Assembly (NCBI GenBank): GCA_018894105.1 | Contig: CM032117.1 | Span: 30,484,501 to 30,548,500 of the forward strand | Direction: 5' to 3' | DNA: 64,000 nt | Source: Jacaranda mimosifolia | Lineage: Eukaryota; Streptophyta; Magnoliopsida; Lamiales; Bignoniaceae | In this document: in pieces, positions 46,039 through 60,120 of the stretch | Position numbering within the stretch: the stretch's first letter is position 1 | How the letters are laid out: each line of letters begins with the position of its first letter | Notes under the pieces: model-generated | Told to the model about the DNA's origin: nothing | What the model saw: the letters and a program-made list of their open reading frames with translations, nothing else | Database searches by the model: none | Position numbers and translations under genes: made by a program

Positions 46039-48085
46039 TGTTGGAATAGTACCTTGCAAGCCAATTAGATTGGCATGTAAACTATTTCACTTGTGATACA
46101 ATCTTGATTGAATGATATTCAATAAATGGTCATCTTCATCTTATGCTTAAGTTTACTTCACTGGCATTTGGTTGAAGCCTTTAGATCACACAAGACTATG
46201 GGACTTGGTCACGCACTGGATGGTGATCATGAAATAAGTCTTACATGCTTGTGATCTTAAATCTTCCAAGTCATAGGATCTTATGAGACATAGCATCTAA
46301 GATCCAGATAGACTTGCACTAACAATGCATAAATCCAAGAGTTGGATATTGCTCCCTTTCATGAGCAAGGGCATATGAGATATATGTGCATGTTAGTGGA
46401 TGCTTGTTAGGGAACAAGTTCACTGAAGACCCATTTGGAGAATCCACTAGATAGTCATAGTGGCAAGTCAGTAGTGACAAGTTCTCCAGCTTACCCTAGT
46501 GCATATAATTAGTCCTTTGACCTGAGGATCCATGGTAACCTTATGTTTAGGTCCTTATGCTTTAACTTTTTCTTGACCATTTAGCGGGGCTTTCGGGTGG
46601 AGGTTGGGTATGAGCTACTTAAACATGGAGGTTTGTAAGATCCAAGATGGGATCGGACTCCTCATCGTTGTGAAGGGCAAGTACATCTCCTATGTATTCT
46701 ATAATGATCAATTCAAAGAAATTCTTACACAATGTAGTATGACAATTTGAAAAAAGGAGTTTTACAAAGATGAGATCATAAAGGGGAATCGAACATTGGG
46801 AATAGAAATATAGTATCGAGGCTATTAGGGAACTGACAAATATCTTGTCCTAGGCTCCTTTTGGGAGATAGAAGATGGAAGGACCGTATTTGCATGGTAC
46901 GTGTAGAGCTAGAATAGTTATTCAAAAAGCATTCATTTTAGCCAATTAGTTGGGCTCCATGGGCTTGAGATTGGACACTGACCATGGAGATTAGGTGCTC
47001 TTCCATTAATGGAGATTAATTAAATTGAGTTATTAGTTTAAAAGAGTTTAAATTGATGTGAATATTTGATATTCTATAAGTCACAAAGAGTTGTGAGCCC
47101 ATGTCCAATGAATGGTAGAACCTAATGGGTCACACACAAAAGCCAATTGCAAATCCTACTTGTGAAGGAGAATTTTCTAAGAGTTAGAAAAATTCCTTAA
47201 TGATCGATTTTGGAGATAGACGGTTGATGTAATTTGTAGTCATTTTGACTTAATCAATTTAATTGTTAAATTGATCTAATTAATTTAAGGAGTTAAATTA
47301 AGGCCAATTAATTAAGGAATTAATTATTTGGCGCCACATGACTATCAATTGATCAAGTTAACTTAAAGAGTTAAGTTAACAATGACTTGCTTAAAGAGTT
47401 AAGCAAATTGACTTAAGAGTTAAGTCAAAGGTTAATTAATTAAATTAAAGTGTTTAATTTATAGAGTGTGAGAGTGGGCGGCCACTTTGCATGTGATAGC
47501 AAGCAATCTAGATCTCATTTTTTATTCGCTCAATTTTCCTCGAATTTCTCATGTGTTGCCTCATGTGTTAAAACTTCACATTTCTTCATCTTCTACCTCT
47601 GAATCAAGCCTTCATCCTTGCATTTCTCTTCCTTATTCTCCAGCTAACATTGCGGAGAATTGGATTTTGCATTGGTGTGTGGATCTTATCATTAGGGGCA
47701 AAACAATTAGATTGCTAGCCTTTTGGAGATCATCTGTTCTGGCAGTAAATTTGGAGCATCTATTGGATGTCATTCCAAAACTTTTTTGAGCTGAAATTTT
47801 TACTGAAGAATCATCAAGGAGTTGGTGATATTTTTTACAAGATTCACTCAATTAAGAGTTCGTTTGGTTGGGAAAAAGTTTCCAGAAAGCTACTGTGCCA
47901 CTGGGAGACAAATTCAAGGAGTTGGATTGTTCTTCCTACTTCCCTTTGATTTAAAGCAAATCAAGGTAATCCTAATACCAAATCTGAATCTATGGCATGT
48001 TTAGATCCTTTTCTTCATATGTAGCCTAGTTATTTTGGTGTTTTTATGCTTTGATAATTGGATCCTAGCATTACATGTGACTTCA
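46039..48085 (+). mobile_element. Angela-like copia 5' LTR (C2)
   Basis: This LTR of 2047 bp runs from TGTTGGAATAGTACC to GACTTCA, two bases before the primer-binding site TGGTATCGGAGCC at 48088-48100. About 200 bases present in other copies are deleted at 47460, removing the TATA region. Several hairpins of the U3 array are perfect here, for example GTTAACTTAA-AGAG-TTAAGTTAAC near 47357. Confidence 0.9.
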
Positions 48086-48574
48086 AGTGGTATCGGAGCC
48101 TAATTCATGCTATGATTTGAATATTTTGATTGATTGATTCATGTGTGAATTGATCTAAATCTCCAAATACTTGATCCATGATATGGATTGGAGTGTTTGG
48201 AAGATGTTGTATGTAACGCCATTGTTTCATGAATTCAAAGCATGCTAATATGTGTTTTAAGTATTAATTCATATGATTAGTATGTTTTAATTCATACTTG
48301 CTGATGTTGAATTTTTGATTTGGCATTAGTTGATGTTATATGTTAATATAGCATGTTAAATTTGGTCTTAAGGTATTTTGGTCATTTTTAGATCCAATCT
48401 GATTCGAGTTTATTGCAGATTTTTGAAGAATGTGATTCTTACTTAAACTTGTTTTTAGAAGCATGATTGAGCACTTGAAATTTCATTTTTAAAAGGTTTT
48501 TTAGATTTGAAATGTTATCTATATTGTGTGATTTGATGTTTAGGAGTTGTCCTAAATTTTTTGGTGCACAAAAG
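48086..48574 (+). other. Element C primer-binding site and first part of leader
   Basis: TGGTATCGGAGCC at 48088-48100 matches the tRNA-iMet-type primer-binding site. The leader matches 3937-4424 and is cut after AAAAG (48570-48574) by a solo LTR. It continues at 52800, where AAAAG is repeated. Confidence 0.85.
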
Positions 48575-50617
48575 TGAAGCCACATGTTGCCATAGGATCC
48601 AATAATCAAAACATTAAAAATGAAAATTAACTAGGCTACACATGATAACAAGGATCTAAACATGCCATTGATTCAGATTTATATGGGGAATTACCTTGTT
48701 TTGCTCAAAAACCAAGGAAGCAAGAAGAAAGCCTTTGACTCTCAAAAACTATCTTCCAGCGGCGCAGCAGAGTACCAACCAGATCTCCCCAACCAAATGA
48801 ATTTTTTTTGAGCTGAAAATTTTACGGGAACTCCAAAACACATTAATGGATCTATGGTCCAAAAATCAGCTCAATCAGAACTCGGAAAGTCCACCCAGAA
48901 CTACCTCCAAGTTGCTGCCAGAAACTAGATCTCCAAAGGCAAGCAATCTAATCGCCTTGCCTCTGACGTTAAGATCCACACACCAATGGAATAACCAATA
49001 TTCTTCTATATTACCTGGAGAATATAGAGAAGATACACAATGATGAAGGCTTGATTTGGAGGTAGGAGGAGAAAGGAAAGTGAAGCTTCAACACATGATG
49101 CAACACTTGAAGATTGGAGAGAAAATAAGGAGAGAATCTAATTCTTCCTTCTTAGATCTAAATTCACATGGAATGTAATGCAAGCATATTCTTGGCCATC
49201 CCTCTCTATATCTATATATAGAGGGAGGATGGTGTGATACCAAGTTGGCATCACACCTTCCTCAAGGGGTGGCGCCAACTAGCATGCAAGTTGGCATGTG
49301 AATTTGAATTTCATTTGGAATCTTCACTTCATCTCATGAAATGTCATCCAAATTCTACTTCACACCAAATGAGCATTTCACTTGAATTTTGCCTCCAAAA
49401 TTAATTATCCATAGTAGTTAAAGTTTTCCCTCCAAAATTAATTCTCCGTATTAATTAAAGTAAACTCCTTAATTTAATTAATTGTCTTGACATAACTCTT
49501 TAAGTCAATTAGCTTAACACTTTAAGCTAGCAATAGTTAACTTAACCCTTTAAGCTAACTTGACCAATTGATAGTCATGTGGCACCAAATAATTAACTCC
49601 TTAATTATTGGTCTTAATTTGACTCCATAAATCAACTAGAACAATTTAACAATTAAATTGATCAAGCCAAAAATGACCACAACAATTGTGTCAATCGGTC
49701 ATCTCCAAATCGGTTATGTAGGAATTTTTCTAACTCTTAGAAAATTCTCCTTTATCAAGTAGGATACGCAATTGGCTTTTGTGTGTGACCCATTAGGTTC
49801 TACCATTAATTGGACATGGGCTCACAACTCTTTGTGACTTTGGAATATCAAATATTCACTTTAGTTTAAACTCCTTTAAACTAATCGACTCAATTCAATT
49901 AATCTCCATTAATTGAAGAGTACTCAATTTCTATGGTTGAGTCCAACTTCAAGCCCATGGAGCCCAACTAGTTGGCCGAAATGAATACTTTTAGAGAACC
50001 AGTCTAACTCTACGAGTGCCATGCAATTACAGTCCTTTCATCTCCTATATCTCGAAAGAGGCCTAGGACAAAATATTTATTGGCTGTCTAATAGCCTCAA
50101 TACTATGTCTCTATTCTCAATGTTCGATTCCCTTTATGATCTCATCTTAGGCAAATTCTTTTTCCAAATTGTCATACTATCTTGCGCAAGGATTTCATGA
50201 AATCGATCATTATAGAATATATAAGAGATGTACTCGCCCTTCACAATGACGAGGAGTCGAATCCCATCTTGGATCTCATAAATCTCCATGTCTAAGTAGC
50301 TCATACCCAATCTCCACCCGAACAACCTATTACATGGCTAGGAAAGAGTCAAAACATGAGGACCTAAACATAATGTAACAATGGATCCTTAGGTCAAAGA
50401 ACTAATTATATGCACTAGCATAAGCTGGAGAACTTGCCACTATTGACTTGCCACTACGACTATCTAGTGGATTCTCCGAGCGAGTCTTCAGTGTCTTGTT
50501 CTCTAACAAGCACCCACTAATATGCAATTATATCTTATATGGCATTGCTCATAAAACGGAGCAATATCCAACTCTTTGGATTTATGCATCCTTAGTGTAA
50601 GTTTATCCGGATCTTAG

Positions 50618-50749
50618 ATGCCCTTGATTTCATAAGATCCTACGACTTGGAATTGTCTAAGATCGTGACTTGGACGTATCTAACTTGGTCTCATAGGATC
50701 CTACGACTTGGAAGTATTTAATATCACGACTTGGAAGTATCTAAGATCC
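50618..50749 (+). repeat. Tandem duplication of about 61 bp at the fold-back centre
   Basis: The stretch with CATAAGATCCTACGACTTGG is followed by a second copy with CATAGGATCCTACGACTTGG. CGACTTGGAAGTAT-type words occur three times here, exactly where the LTR sequence switches from minus to plus orientation. Confidence 0.7.
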
Positions 50750-52708
50750 AGATAAACTTGCACTAACAATGCAGAAATCCAAGGGTTGGATGTTGCTCCA
50801 TTCCATGAGCAATCCTATATGAGATATGAATGCATATTAGTGGATACTTGTTAGGGAACAAGGTACTAAAGGCCCGCCTTGAGAATCCACTAGATAGCCA
50901 AAGTGGCAAGTTCTCCAACTTACACTAGTGCATATAATTAGTTCGTTAACTTGAGGATCTATGGTAACCTTGTGTTTAAGTCCTTATGCTTTGACTCTTC
51001 TTTGGTCACCTAGCGGGCCATTAGGGATGATTGGGCATGAGCTACTTAGACATGGAGGTTTGCAAGATCTAAGATGGAATCCAACTCTTTGTCTTTGTGA
51101 AGGGCGAGTACATCTCCTATATATTCTATAATGATCGATTTCAAGAAATCCTTGCGCAATATGGCATTGAAATTTGGAAAATGAGTTTTCCAAAGATGAG
51201 TTCATAAAAGAGAAACGAACATTGGAATAGAAACATAGCATCGAGACTATTATTGAGCAGGTAAATATCTTGCCCTAGGCCTCTTTCGAGAGATAGAAGA
51301 CGGAATGACCGTATTTGCATGGTACGCGTAGAGCTATAATGGTTTTCCAAAAGTATTCATTTCAGGGAATTAGTTAGGCTCCATGGGCTTAAGGTTGGAC
51401 ATCGACCATGGAGATTGTGTACTCTTTAATTAATGGAGATTAATTGAATTGAGTCGATTAGTTTAAAGGAGTTTAAACTCAAATGAATATTTGATATTCA
51501 AAAATCACAAAGAGTTGTGAGCCCATGTCTAATGAATGGTAGAACCTAATGGGTCAAACACAAAAGCCAATTATATTTCCTAAATTGATGGAGGAATTCT
51601 TCAAAGAGTTAGAAAAATGTTCCTTATGGACCTGATTTGAGGATTAGCCAAATTGAGGTCATTTTGGCTTGATCAATTTAATTGTTAAATTTATCAACTA
51701 ATTTAAGGAGTTAAATTAGATCAATAATTAAGGGGTTAATTATTTGGTGCAGCATGACCATCAATTGGTCAAGTTAGCTTAAAGGGTTAACATTTTTTAG
51801 CTTAATGAGTTAAGCTAATTGACTTAAGAGTTAAATCAAAGGTTAATTAGTTAAATTAAAGTGTTTAATTTAATTAATGAGAGGAGGAAAAATTCAAATG
51901 AAACGTTCATTTGGTGTGTTATTTTAATTAATTTGAAATTAGATTCCAAATGAAATTAAAATGCACAAAAAATTCAAATTCAAATTTGAATTGCAAGTTG
52001 CCAACTTGCATGGACAAGTTGGCGGTCACCTTGAGGAAGATGTTATGCCATCTTGGCATCACACCATCCTCACTCTATATATAGATATAGAGAGTAGGAG
52101 AGGTGGCGAACTCATGCTCCATGTGAAGAATTAGATTATTTCACATTTCCCTCTAAAATCTTAAGTGTTGCCTTATATGTTGAAGCTATACTTCCTCTCT
52201 TCTTCTCCTACATCAAATCAAGCCTCCATCTCTGCAAATCTCCTTTGTCTTTTTCAGCTAACACTGAGGAGATTAGGATCTAGCATTGGTGTGCGGATCA
52301 TATTGTTAGAGGCAAGACATTTAGATTGCTTGCTTTTGGAAGATCTATTGTTATGGCAGTTCGTTTGGTGTTATTTTATTTTATTTTTTGCACTTCCATG
52401 TATCTTTTTGAGCTGAATCTTTTATAGTAGCTTTATCAAGGAGTTAAGAAGGCTCTGTAATTTTTCCAAAATTTTTGGAGGAGTTTGGATTGGATAAAAG
52501 TTTCTCCAAATCCGCTACGCCGCTGTCTGACGATTTCTAGATTGAAGAAGTGTTCTTCATCTTTCCTTTGGATTTTTTCTAATCAAGGTAATTCTCGATC
52601 TAAATCTGAATCATAAGCATGTTTAGATCCTTGTTTTCTTGTGTAGCACTAGTTAATTTCATCTTTTGAAGTTTTAATTATTAGATCATAATGCTTCACT
52701 TGCCTTCA
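50738..52708 (+). mobile_element. Angela-like copia LTR copy (E), opposite orientation, nested in solo LTR D
   Basis: It matches the family LTR from about base 255 to its exact end (GCCTTCA at 52708) and lacks the first 255 bases or so. Its intact 3' end lies against base 91 of LTR D, as at an insertion junction. Its other end is fused to LTR D by a rearrangement. Confidence 0.88.
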
Positions 52709-52799
52709 CATTTAAAGAATATCATTCAATCAAGATTGTATCACAAGTGAAATAGTTTACAACGCCAATCTGATTGGCTTGATAGGTACTATTCCAACA

Positions 52800-54242
52800 A
52801 AAAGTTGAGCCAAAATGGCTTGACTCGGTCCCAACCCCAAAACAGGGTTGCTGCTGCAGCTCACAGGCAGGGCAGCAGGCATACTTACCGCCTAGCTATA
52901 CGCATAGCCTGGGTAGCAACGACCAGTTTTGGTTGGAATGAGTTTTGAGCTAATTTTTGTGTTCCTTCAATGACCAATTTTTTTTTATTTCACATATAAT
53001 AGATGCATAAGTGTTGTACAAGTTCTCAAAATTATGTTTGACAATTTTTATTGCTTTTAAAAACTTGTTAAAGTTAATCTTCAATAATGATGCATAATTG
53101 TTATGCTTGATCTTCCTTAGCCAATTAATTGTTTATGTGATAAGAATTTAATTATTGGAATTGAATGTCAATTCTAGAATTATTTATTGTTCATTTATTT
53201 GTTGAATGGATGATGAATGAATGGGGATGATCATAAGCCTTTAATATTGGATTTATTTGTTTCAAATTGTTGAAAAGGGTTGTATTAAATTGAGGTTTGC
53301 ATGCCTCTTAATTTATATTTTGTAAATGTTATGAGAGTAGAATCACTAGGAGTGAAGATTTCTTTCTCATGTAAATGTTTCAAGGAGCAAATAAGACCAT
53401 TAGAGGCATGTATGGGATATACTCATGTAATAGCTAGATTTAATCAACCCACTTAGAATCAACTAAGTGGTGCACATGTGGCTCTAAGTGCACCACTTGG
53501 TTAAGGCTCATGGCCATCCCACCCTATGAGCATGCTAGGTGCATTTATTTATTTATGCTTTCCATATCCTATTGATGTATGAGATACATGGTCAGGATAT
53601 AGAAAATCTAAATATGAAGATAAAATTGATGAGATCTTTGCAAGCAAGAAAAAACCCCCACTTAGAATATCTTAGTGCTTCCAAATATTAAGTAAAAATG
53701 GATGCAAATTAAAAGAGTTTTAATTAATTCATGCCTTCTACCAATAGTATATGTCATGACGACGCTACCGTCTTTGTGTGATGGCACTTGATCACAGGGG
53801 TCACACATAGATGGAAAGTTGTGAGCATATATACTTAGCATATGATGCACCTTTGATTTGAGGCTTCCCATGCATTAGCACTTGGTCAGGGGGGATGCCA
53901 TGAAGTGGTCTCAAATCAAAGTTGATTGGTAGGTCTAACTTAACACCTAGTAATGTAGATGGCGCACAGTCATGTGGGTCTACATGAAATGTGAGGCAAA
54001 ATATATCAAGAGTTGAATGAGATGCAATTAGCAAATGTTGCTTACTTTTCAATTATTTGTGGATGGCACTTGGTGACGTGGGTCTACTAGCAAGTTCTTG
54101 GGATCTTGATTCTCACTAAGAAATAAGATTTCATGAATTCTTCTAGAGGGTGAAGGATTTGATAAAATAGTGGGAGAAAAACATACTTGAAAAGCTATGA
54201 ACATGTTATTAATATCAATATTCAATCATATGCTTATATACT
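52800..54242 (+). other. Element C leader, second part
   Basis: The leader continues after the solo LTR (AAAAGTTGAGCC, as at 4423). It has a GC-rich island at 52840-52925 and no coding frame. It matches the element B leader (60121-62088, minus). It is cut at 54242 by element B, close to where gag should begin; the rest of element C would lie beyond the window. Confidence 0.8.
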
Positions 54243-56462
54243 TTAAGGTTAGTAAGCCACTAGGATCCAATAATAAAACTTCAAAAGCTAAAAATAACTA
54301 GTGCTTACAACCTACCAAGGATATATTCATGCTTCCAATTCAGATTTAGTTAGAGATTTACCTCAAAGAGCAAATTTCCAAGGTCATAAAGGTGAACACT
54401 TCACCGATCCACATTCTGGCAAACTCTAGCACAACGGATAACCAGCAACTTTTGCCTCGATTAGAGTGATCCAAAAATCACAAAAAAAAATATGAAACTT
54501 CTAACTCCTTGAAGAAGTCACTGTAAAATATTTGGAGCAAAACTCTATCTAGATCGCTCAAAAAAAATTTGTCAAGTGGCTACTCTGTTCCAGTGAATCT
54601 CCAAAGCTATCAAATCAAACGCTTTGCCTCTATTGAAATGATCTACACACCAATTGATGTTACAAATTCCACTCATTTTTAGCTGGAGAAAATGAGCAAA
54701 ATATCAATGGTAAAGGCTAATTTTTGAAGTAGGAGAAGAAGAGAAAACAAAGCCTCAACACATGAAGCAATGTTTGAAAGGGAATTTCTGGAGGGAAGTG
54801 TGAGAATCTAATTCTTCACACCTTTTTTCAAGTGGCTAAACTCTTCCTCTCTATATCTATATATAGATATTGGATGGTGTGGTACCAAGGTAGCATCACA
54901 CCTTCCATGAGGGGGGTGGCCAAGTGGGATGCGATGGTGGCAAATTTGAATTCAAATCTCATTTGAATTTTATGTACATTTTAATTTAATTTAGAGTCTA
55001 ATTTCAAATTAATTAAAATGGCAACTCAAATGAACTCTTCATTTAAATCTTCCCTTCAAAAATAATTCTTCTCATTAATTAAATTAAACACTTTATTTTA
55101 ATTAATTTACCTTTGACTTAATTCTTAAGTCAATATGCTTAATTTCTTAAGCTTAATTTTGTTAACTTAACTCTTTAAGTTAAACTTGACCAATTGATGG
55201 TCACTTGGCACCAAATAATCAACTCCTTAATTATTGGTCTAATTTAACTCCTTAAATTAGTCGATTAATTTAACACTTAAACTAATCAAGCCAAAAGTTG
55301 ACCTTCAATTTGTCACCTCAAAATCGGTCACCTAGGAGTAATTTTCTAACTCTTAGAAAAATTCCTCCTTCAACTTTGGAAACCAATTGGATTTTGTGTG
55401 TGATCCAATAAGTTCCACCATTCATTGGACATGGGCTCACAACTCTTTGTGACTTTTGAATATCATAAATTCATTTTAGTTTAAAACACTTTTAAACTAA
55501 TCGACTCAATTCAATTAATCTCATTAATTGAAGAATACCCAATCTCCATGGTCGATGTCCAACCTCAAGCCCATGGAGCCCAACTAATTGGCCAAAATAA
55601 ACGCTTTTGGAGAACTATTATAGCTCTACACTTACCATACAAATACGGTTCTTCCGTCTCCTATCTCCCGAAAGAGGCCTAGGGCAAGACATCTATCGGC
55701 TCCCTAATAGCCTCTATACTATGTCTATATTCTCAATGTTCAATTCCTTTGTATGACCTCATCTTTGGAAAACTCCTTTTCCAAATTGTCACACCACTTT
55801 GCGCAAGGATTTCTTAGAATCATCATTATAGAACATATAGGAAATGTACTCGCCCCTCACAAAAGCGAAGAGTCGAATTCCTTCTTGGATCTCACAAACC
55901 TCCATGCTTAGTAGCTCATAGCCAATCTCAACCAGAAAGACCTATTAAGCGGTCAAGAAAGAGTCAAAGCATGAAGACCAAACACAAGGTTACCATGGAT
56001 TCTCAGGTCAGATGACTAATAATATGCATTGGCGTAAATTGGAGAACTTGCCACTATGGCTATCTAGTGGATTCTCTATGGGGTCTTCAGTGCATTGTTC
56101 TCCAACAAGCACCCACTAATATGCACCTATATCTCATATGGTTGATCATGGAATGGAACAATGTCTAACTCTTAGATTTATGCATCGTTAGTGCAAGTCT
56201 ATCCGGATCTTAGATGCCCTGTCTCATAAGATCCTATGACTTAGAAGATTTAAGATCACGATCGTGTAAAACTTATTCCATGGTCATCAAACCAAGTCCC
56301 GTAGTCATGAGTGATCTAAGGGCTTCATCCAAATGCGAGTGAAATAATAAAGAGCATAAGATGAAGATGGTCATATATAGAATATCATTCAATCAAGATT
56401 GTTTCACAAGGAAATAGCTTTACAAGGCTAATCCTATTGGCTTGCTAGGTACTATTTTAACA
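54243..56462 (-). mobile_element. Element B 3' LTR (2220 bp)
   Basis: It starts TGTTAAAATAGTACC at 56462 next to the polypurine tract and ends CTAACCTTAA at 54243. The hairpin array lies at about 55040-55530 and the TATA region near 54865-54885. Confidence 0.9.
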
Positions 56463-56479
56463 ATCTCCCACTTACCCTA

Positions 56480-59400
56480 AAGCCAATGCCCCATGACCTT
56501 GAGACGCATCTTCTCAAAATGTCCTTCAAAGACCTTTTGCTTTTAGGGGTTTATACAGTGGTTCTATTAAATTATCTTCTGAGGCAACTTTATCCACTCA
56601 GTTGTCACCTCTATTAATTGATATCATATATCAAATGATAACGCATTTCTATGTTTAGATCACTGATGAGATCTTGGCTTAAGTCTTAAGTTGTCTTCCA
56701 AAGACAATCGTAGTTTCATGCACCTTAGGCACTACATCCTACTCTTGGATGGAGTTTTTCATCCAAACACTTTCCTTTGCAGCTTCTAAAGCCACAATAT
56801 ATTCTGCCTTTTGTGGTAGAATTGACCGTGATGTCTCGTTTGGAACTCTTCCAACTCACCGTGCTGCTATTGAGGCAAAACATAAATCTAGAACTGGATT
56901 TCAAGTCATGTACATCATATTGGAAATTTGAATCCAAAAACCCCTCGAGTTTCAATTCTCCATTGCCGTATACAAAAAACAAATCCTTAGTTTTTCTTAA
57001 GTACTTAAGGATTGTCTTAACGGCTCTCTCACTGGGATTGGATTAGAACCTACTCGTAACACTTAGCGAGTGTACCACATCCGGTCTTATACATTGAACT
57101 GCATACATTATACCCCTAATGGTAGAGGCATAAGGTATGTGAGATATCCTCCGTCTCTCATTTTCAGTCTTAGGGGCCATAGACTTGGAGAGTCGAATGC
57201 CATGTCCCATGGGATAGAATCACTTCTTAGATTCTTTCATACTAAACCTCTTTAGTATCTTATCAATATATGGGGTTTGGGATAACCCCAGCATCCTCCC
57301 AGATCTATCTATATAGATAGTAATCCCAATATGTAGGATGCTTCTCCCAAATCCTTGCATAGAGAATTGAGTAGATAACCATGCTTTAGTACACTCTAAC
57401 ATTTCTCTCTCATTCTCAATGAGAAGAATGTCATCGACATAAAGCACAATAAACTGTATATTACTCCCACTAGCCTTTTATACACACAAGGTTCATACAT
57501 TTTTTACAAAGCCAAATGATTTGACCGTTTTGTCAAAATGTATGTTCCAATTTTGGGACATTTTTTTTGAGTCTATAAATAGATCTCTAGAGTTTGCAAA
57601 CCTTTTGCTCACTCTCCTTGGATGCAAAACCTTATGGTTGCCCGATATAGATTTCTTTTTCAATGTCTCCATTAAGGAAAGTGGTTTTCACATCCATTTA
57701 TTATATCTCATAGTCATAATATGCGGCTATGGCAAGTAGAATCCGAATAGACTTAGGCATTGTTACTCGTGAAAAGGTTTCCTCAAAATCGATACTGGGT
57801 CTTTGAGTGTAACCTTTCGCCACTAGTCGCGCCTTAAAAGTCACTACTTTTCTATCAACCCTAGCTTTCACCTATAGATCCACTTGCAACCAATGGAAAC
57901 TATTCCCTTCAGTAGATCTACCAAGTCCATACTTTGTTGGAGTACATGGAGTCCATTTCAGATCTCATGGCTTCAAGCTAACATCCCAAATCTATGTACG
58001 ACATATCTTCCCCATAGATCTTTGGATCATTATCCGATTGGCCTATTTCATGAAGAAATCCAGACCTTTTGAGTTGCTTATTGATTCGGGTGACCTTCTC
58101 AAAGTTTGTGTGTAAGGCTCTTTGATAGTTATTTATTTTTACCGCTTGTGGAATTTGATGATCAACTTGAACTTCACCAAGTTTAATAACAACGCCTTTT
58201 TCTATCTTATAGAAATTTCTTTCCCAAAAAGGTGGCGTTCCTAGAAACAAACAACTTTTGTTTCGAGGGATCATATAACTAATAACCCGATGACTCTCTT
58301 AGGTATCCCACAAACTTGCACAAGGTAGATCTACTATCCAACTTGTCTCCCACTATCCATCTCACGTAGGCGGGAGACCCCCAAACCTTTTAAGTAATGA
58401 TAAGAGGGTGCTTTGCCATACCACATCTCATGCAGCGTCTTTGGCACCGACTTTTGAAGGTACTACACTTAGTAACTTCGCCATTGTCTATGAGGTGTAT
58501 CCCCAAAAGGATATAGGCATACCGAAGAAGCTCATCATGGAATGTACCATGTCCAACAAGGCACGGTTTCTTCTCTCGGCTACTCCATAATGTTGGGGTG
58601 TGCCGAGTGGAGTCCATTGTAAGAGAATCTCATTCTCCCTTGGATAATCCAAGAATTCAGTGCTTAAGTATTCTCCCCTTCGATCCTATACTCTTTGAAC
58701 TTTTCAAAAGCTTTGGACTTGTACTTCATAGGATACACGTGTCCAAACCGACTATAATCATTGGTAAAAGTGATAAAGTAGGAATAGCCTCATCTCCCAC
58801 TAACTCTTAGTGGCCTACAAACATCCGTATGGATCAAATCCAAAGGACCTATGGAGCTCTCCGTTTGTCCTACAAAATGAGCTTTAGTCATTTTTTCCTT
58901 CAAACAAGATTCACAGGTAGGAAGTTCCTCAATGTTACTAATATTTAGTGCTTTGAGAGCTTCTAACTTGCTTATCTTATTTTTAGAGATATACCCAAGT
59001 ATTGTATGTCATTACATGAAATTTTCTTGGATATCTAATTTTCTTACTTTGTTGAAAGTGCATTAGTGATTGTGGAGAATCCAATATGTATTCTTTAATG
59101 CCTTTAATCTCCCATGAATATAGAAGGATCAAATCCTTTGCTATCCAAAACAGGAATTGAAATAATGTTCTCAACAATATATGGCACAAAATAGCGAGGG
59201 TTTAATACAATTATGGAGTTTTCTAATCCAACTTATTATACGCCTTCGGCTTTGGTCACAACTCTTGCTCCTTAGCCAAGGCGGTGGATCATATCCACAT
59301 TACTTAGTTTTATTCTTCTTTCTTATTCTTTGTAACAATTTACAAAGATAAGAACCACGTGCGATATTATATATCCATAAGGAAGAATTTATCCTTAAAT

Positions 59401-60120
59401 GCACCCTTCTAGAGGGTTGCAAGGTATTCCTTGCAAAACTGCTTCCAATGGCCTATCTAGCCAAAGTAGAAATAAATAATATCGACTATATTCTCTATAA
59501 TCTTCTTGACTCCTTTGGATGCCTTTAATAATTGTTTCCCCTTGGAGGAAGATCTTTTTTTCCTTTTACCTCCATTTCCAATACCCCTAGGGCCCATAGA
59601 CTTAGAGGAGAAAACAAGTGTCAAAAGTTTGCCTTTATCATGGTAGTCTCATTCTAGATCAACATTTTGATCAATAAAACTCGATGAGGATGTGATGATC
59701 AAAATTGTCCATCACTACATCCAAGTAGAAAAAGCTTCTCCAAGCCTAATTATTTTTAGATCGTTGTCGATGACACATGACTCGCATCCATCCTAGCTTG
59801 AAAAATCTCCTTTGACAACATGAATTTCTCATACCTTGTTTACTTTACAACTCTTGTAAACTCTAACAAAGGTACTATTCATGTGTCCTTGAGACTTTTA
59901 AAGTTTGTGGATGCGATCATGAGACTATAGGATAGGACGATCCTAAACCTAATTCATGAAATTTTCATATGTCTCTTGATCTACTATTATCCCCATGAGA
60001 TTAGGAACACCTTGATATATAACATATATCCCCTTTCAGGAATCTAGAATGATTTTGAGGTTAAGTCAATCATGGAAGTTTGGCCCGGTTAGTTTATTAG
60101 TTTCCAAAATAACATTGAGT
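56480..60120 (-). pseudogene. Element B gag-pol remnant
   Basis: Read on the minus strand: Gag C-terminal half (about 59880-59480, with a degraded lysine-rich region near 59560); protease and gag-pre-integrase region (59420-58900, AKEQELWPK-like near 59270 and CESCLKEKMTKA-like near 58900). Integrase follows (about 58860-58120; the ERRN motif is degraded). Reverse transcriptase covers 58080-57220 with YVDD intact at 57430-57441 (LYVDDILLIENERE). RNase H covers 57200-56500 (VYGNGELKLEGF near 56975; CLNSSTVSWKSSKRD near 56880). Stops and frameshifts interrupt all domains, so no functional polyprotein is made. The order is the same as in the inverted block 4745-7686, of which it is a clear relative. 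Only the YVDD stretch has an obviously preserved active site. Confidence 0.87.

Larger units (their letters stand above)
48575..52799 (-). mobile_element. Angela-like copia solo LTR (D), target duplication AAAAG, split by an opposing LTR copy
   Basis: On the minus strand the LTR starts TGTTGGAATAG at 52799 and ends GGCTTCA at 48575. AAAAG flanks both sides (48570-48574 and 52800-52804), and the element C leader is continuous across the pair. Only the first 91 bases (52709-52799) and the part from about base 200 onward (48575 to about 50670) belong to this LTR; between them lies a plus-strand LTR copy. Confidence 0.9.

Noticed and set aside
58978..59189. Open frames on both strands of element B in the 56700-59200 region
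   Set aside because: These are shadows of the decayed minus-strand gag-pol; only frames matching copia domains were kept.
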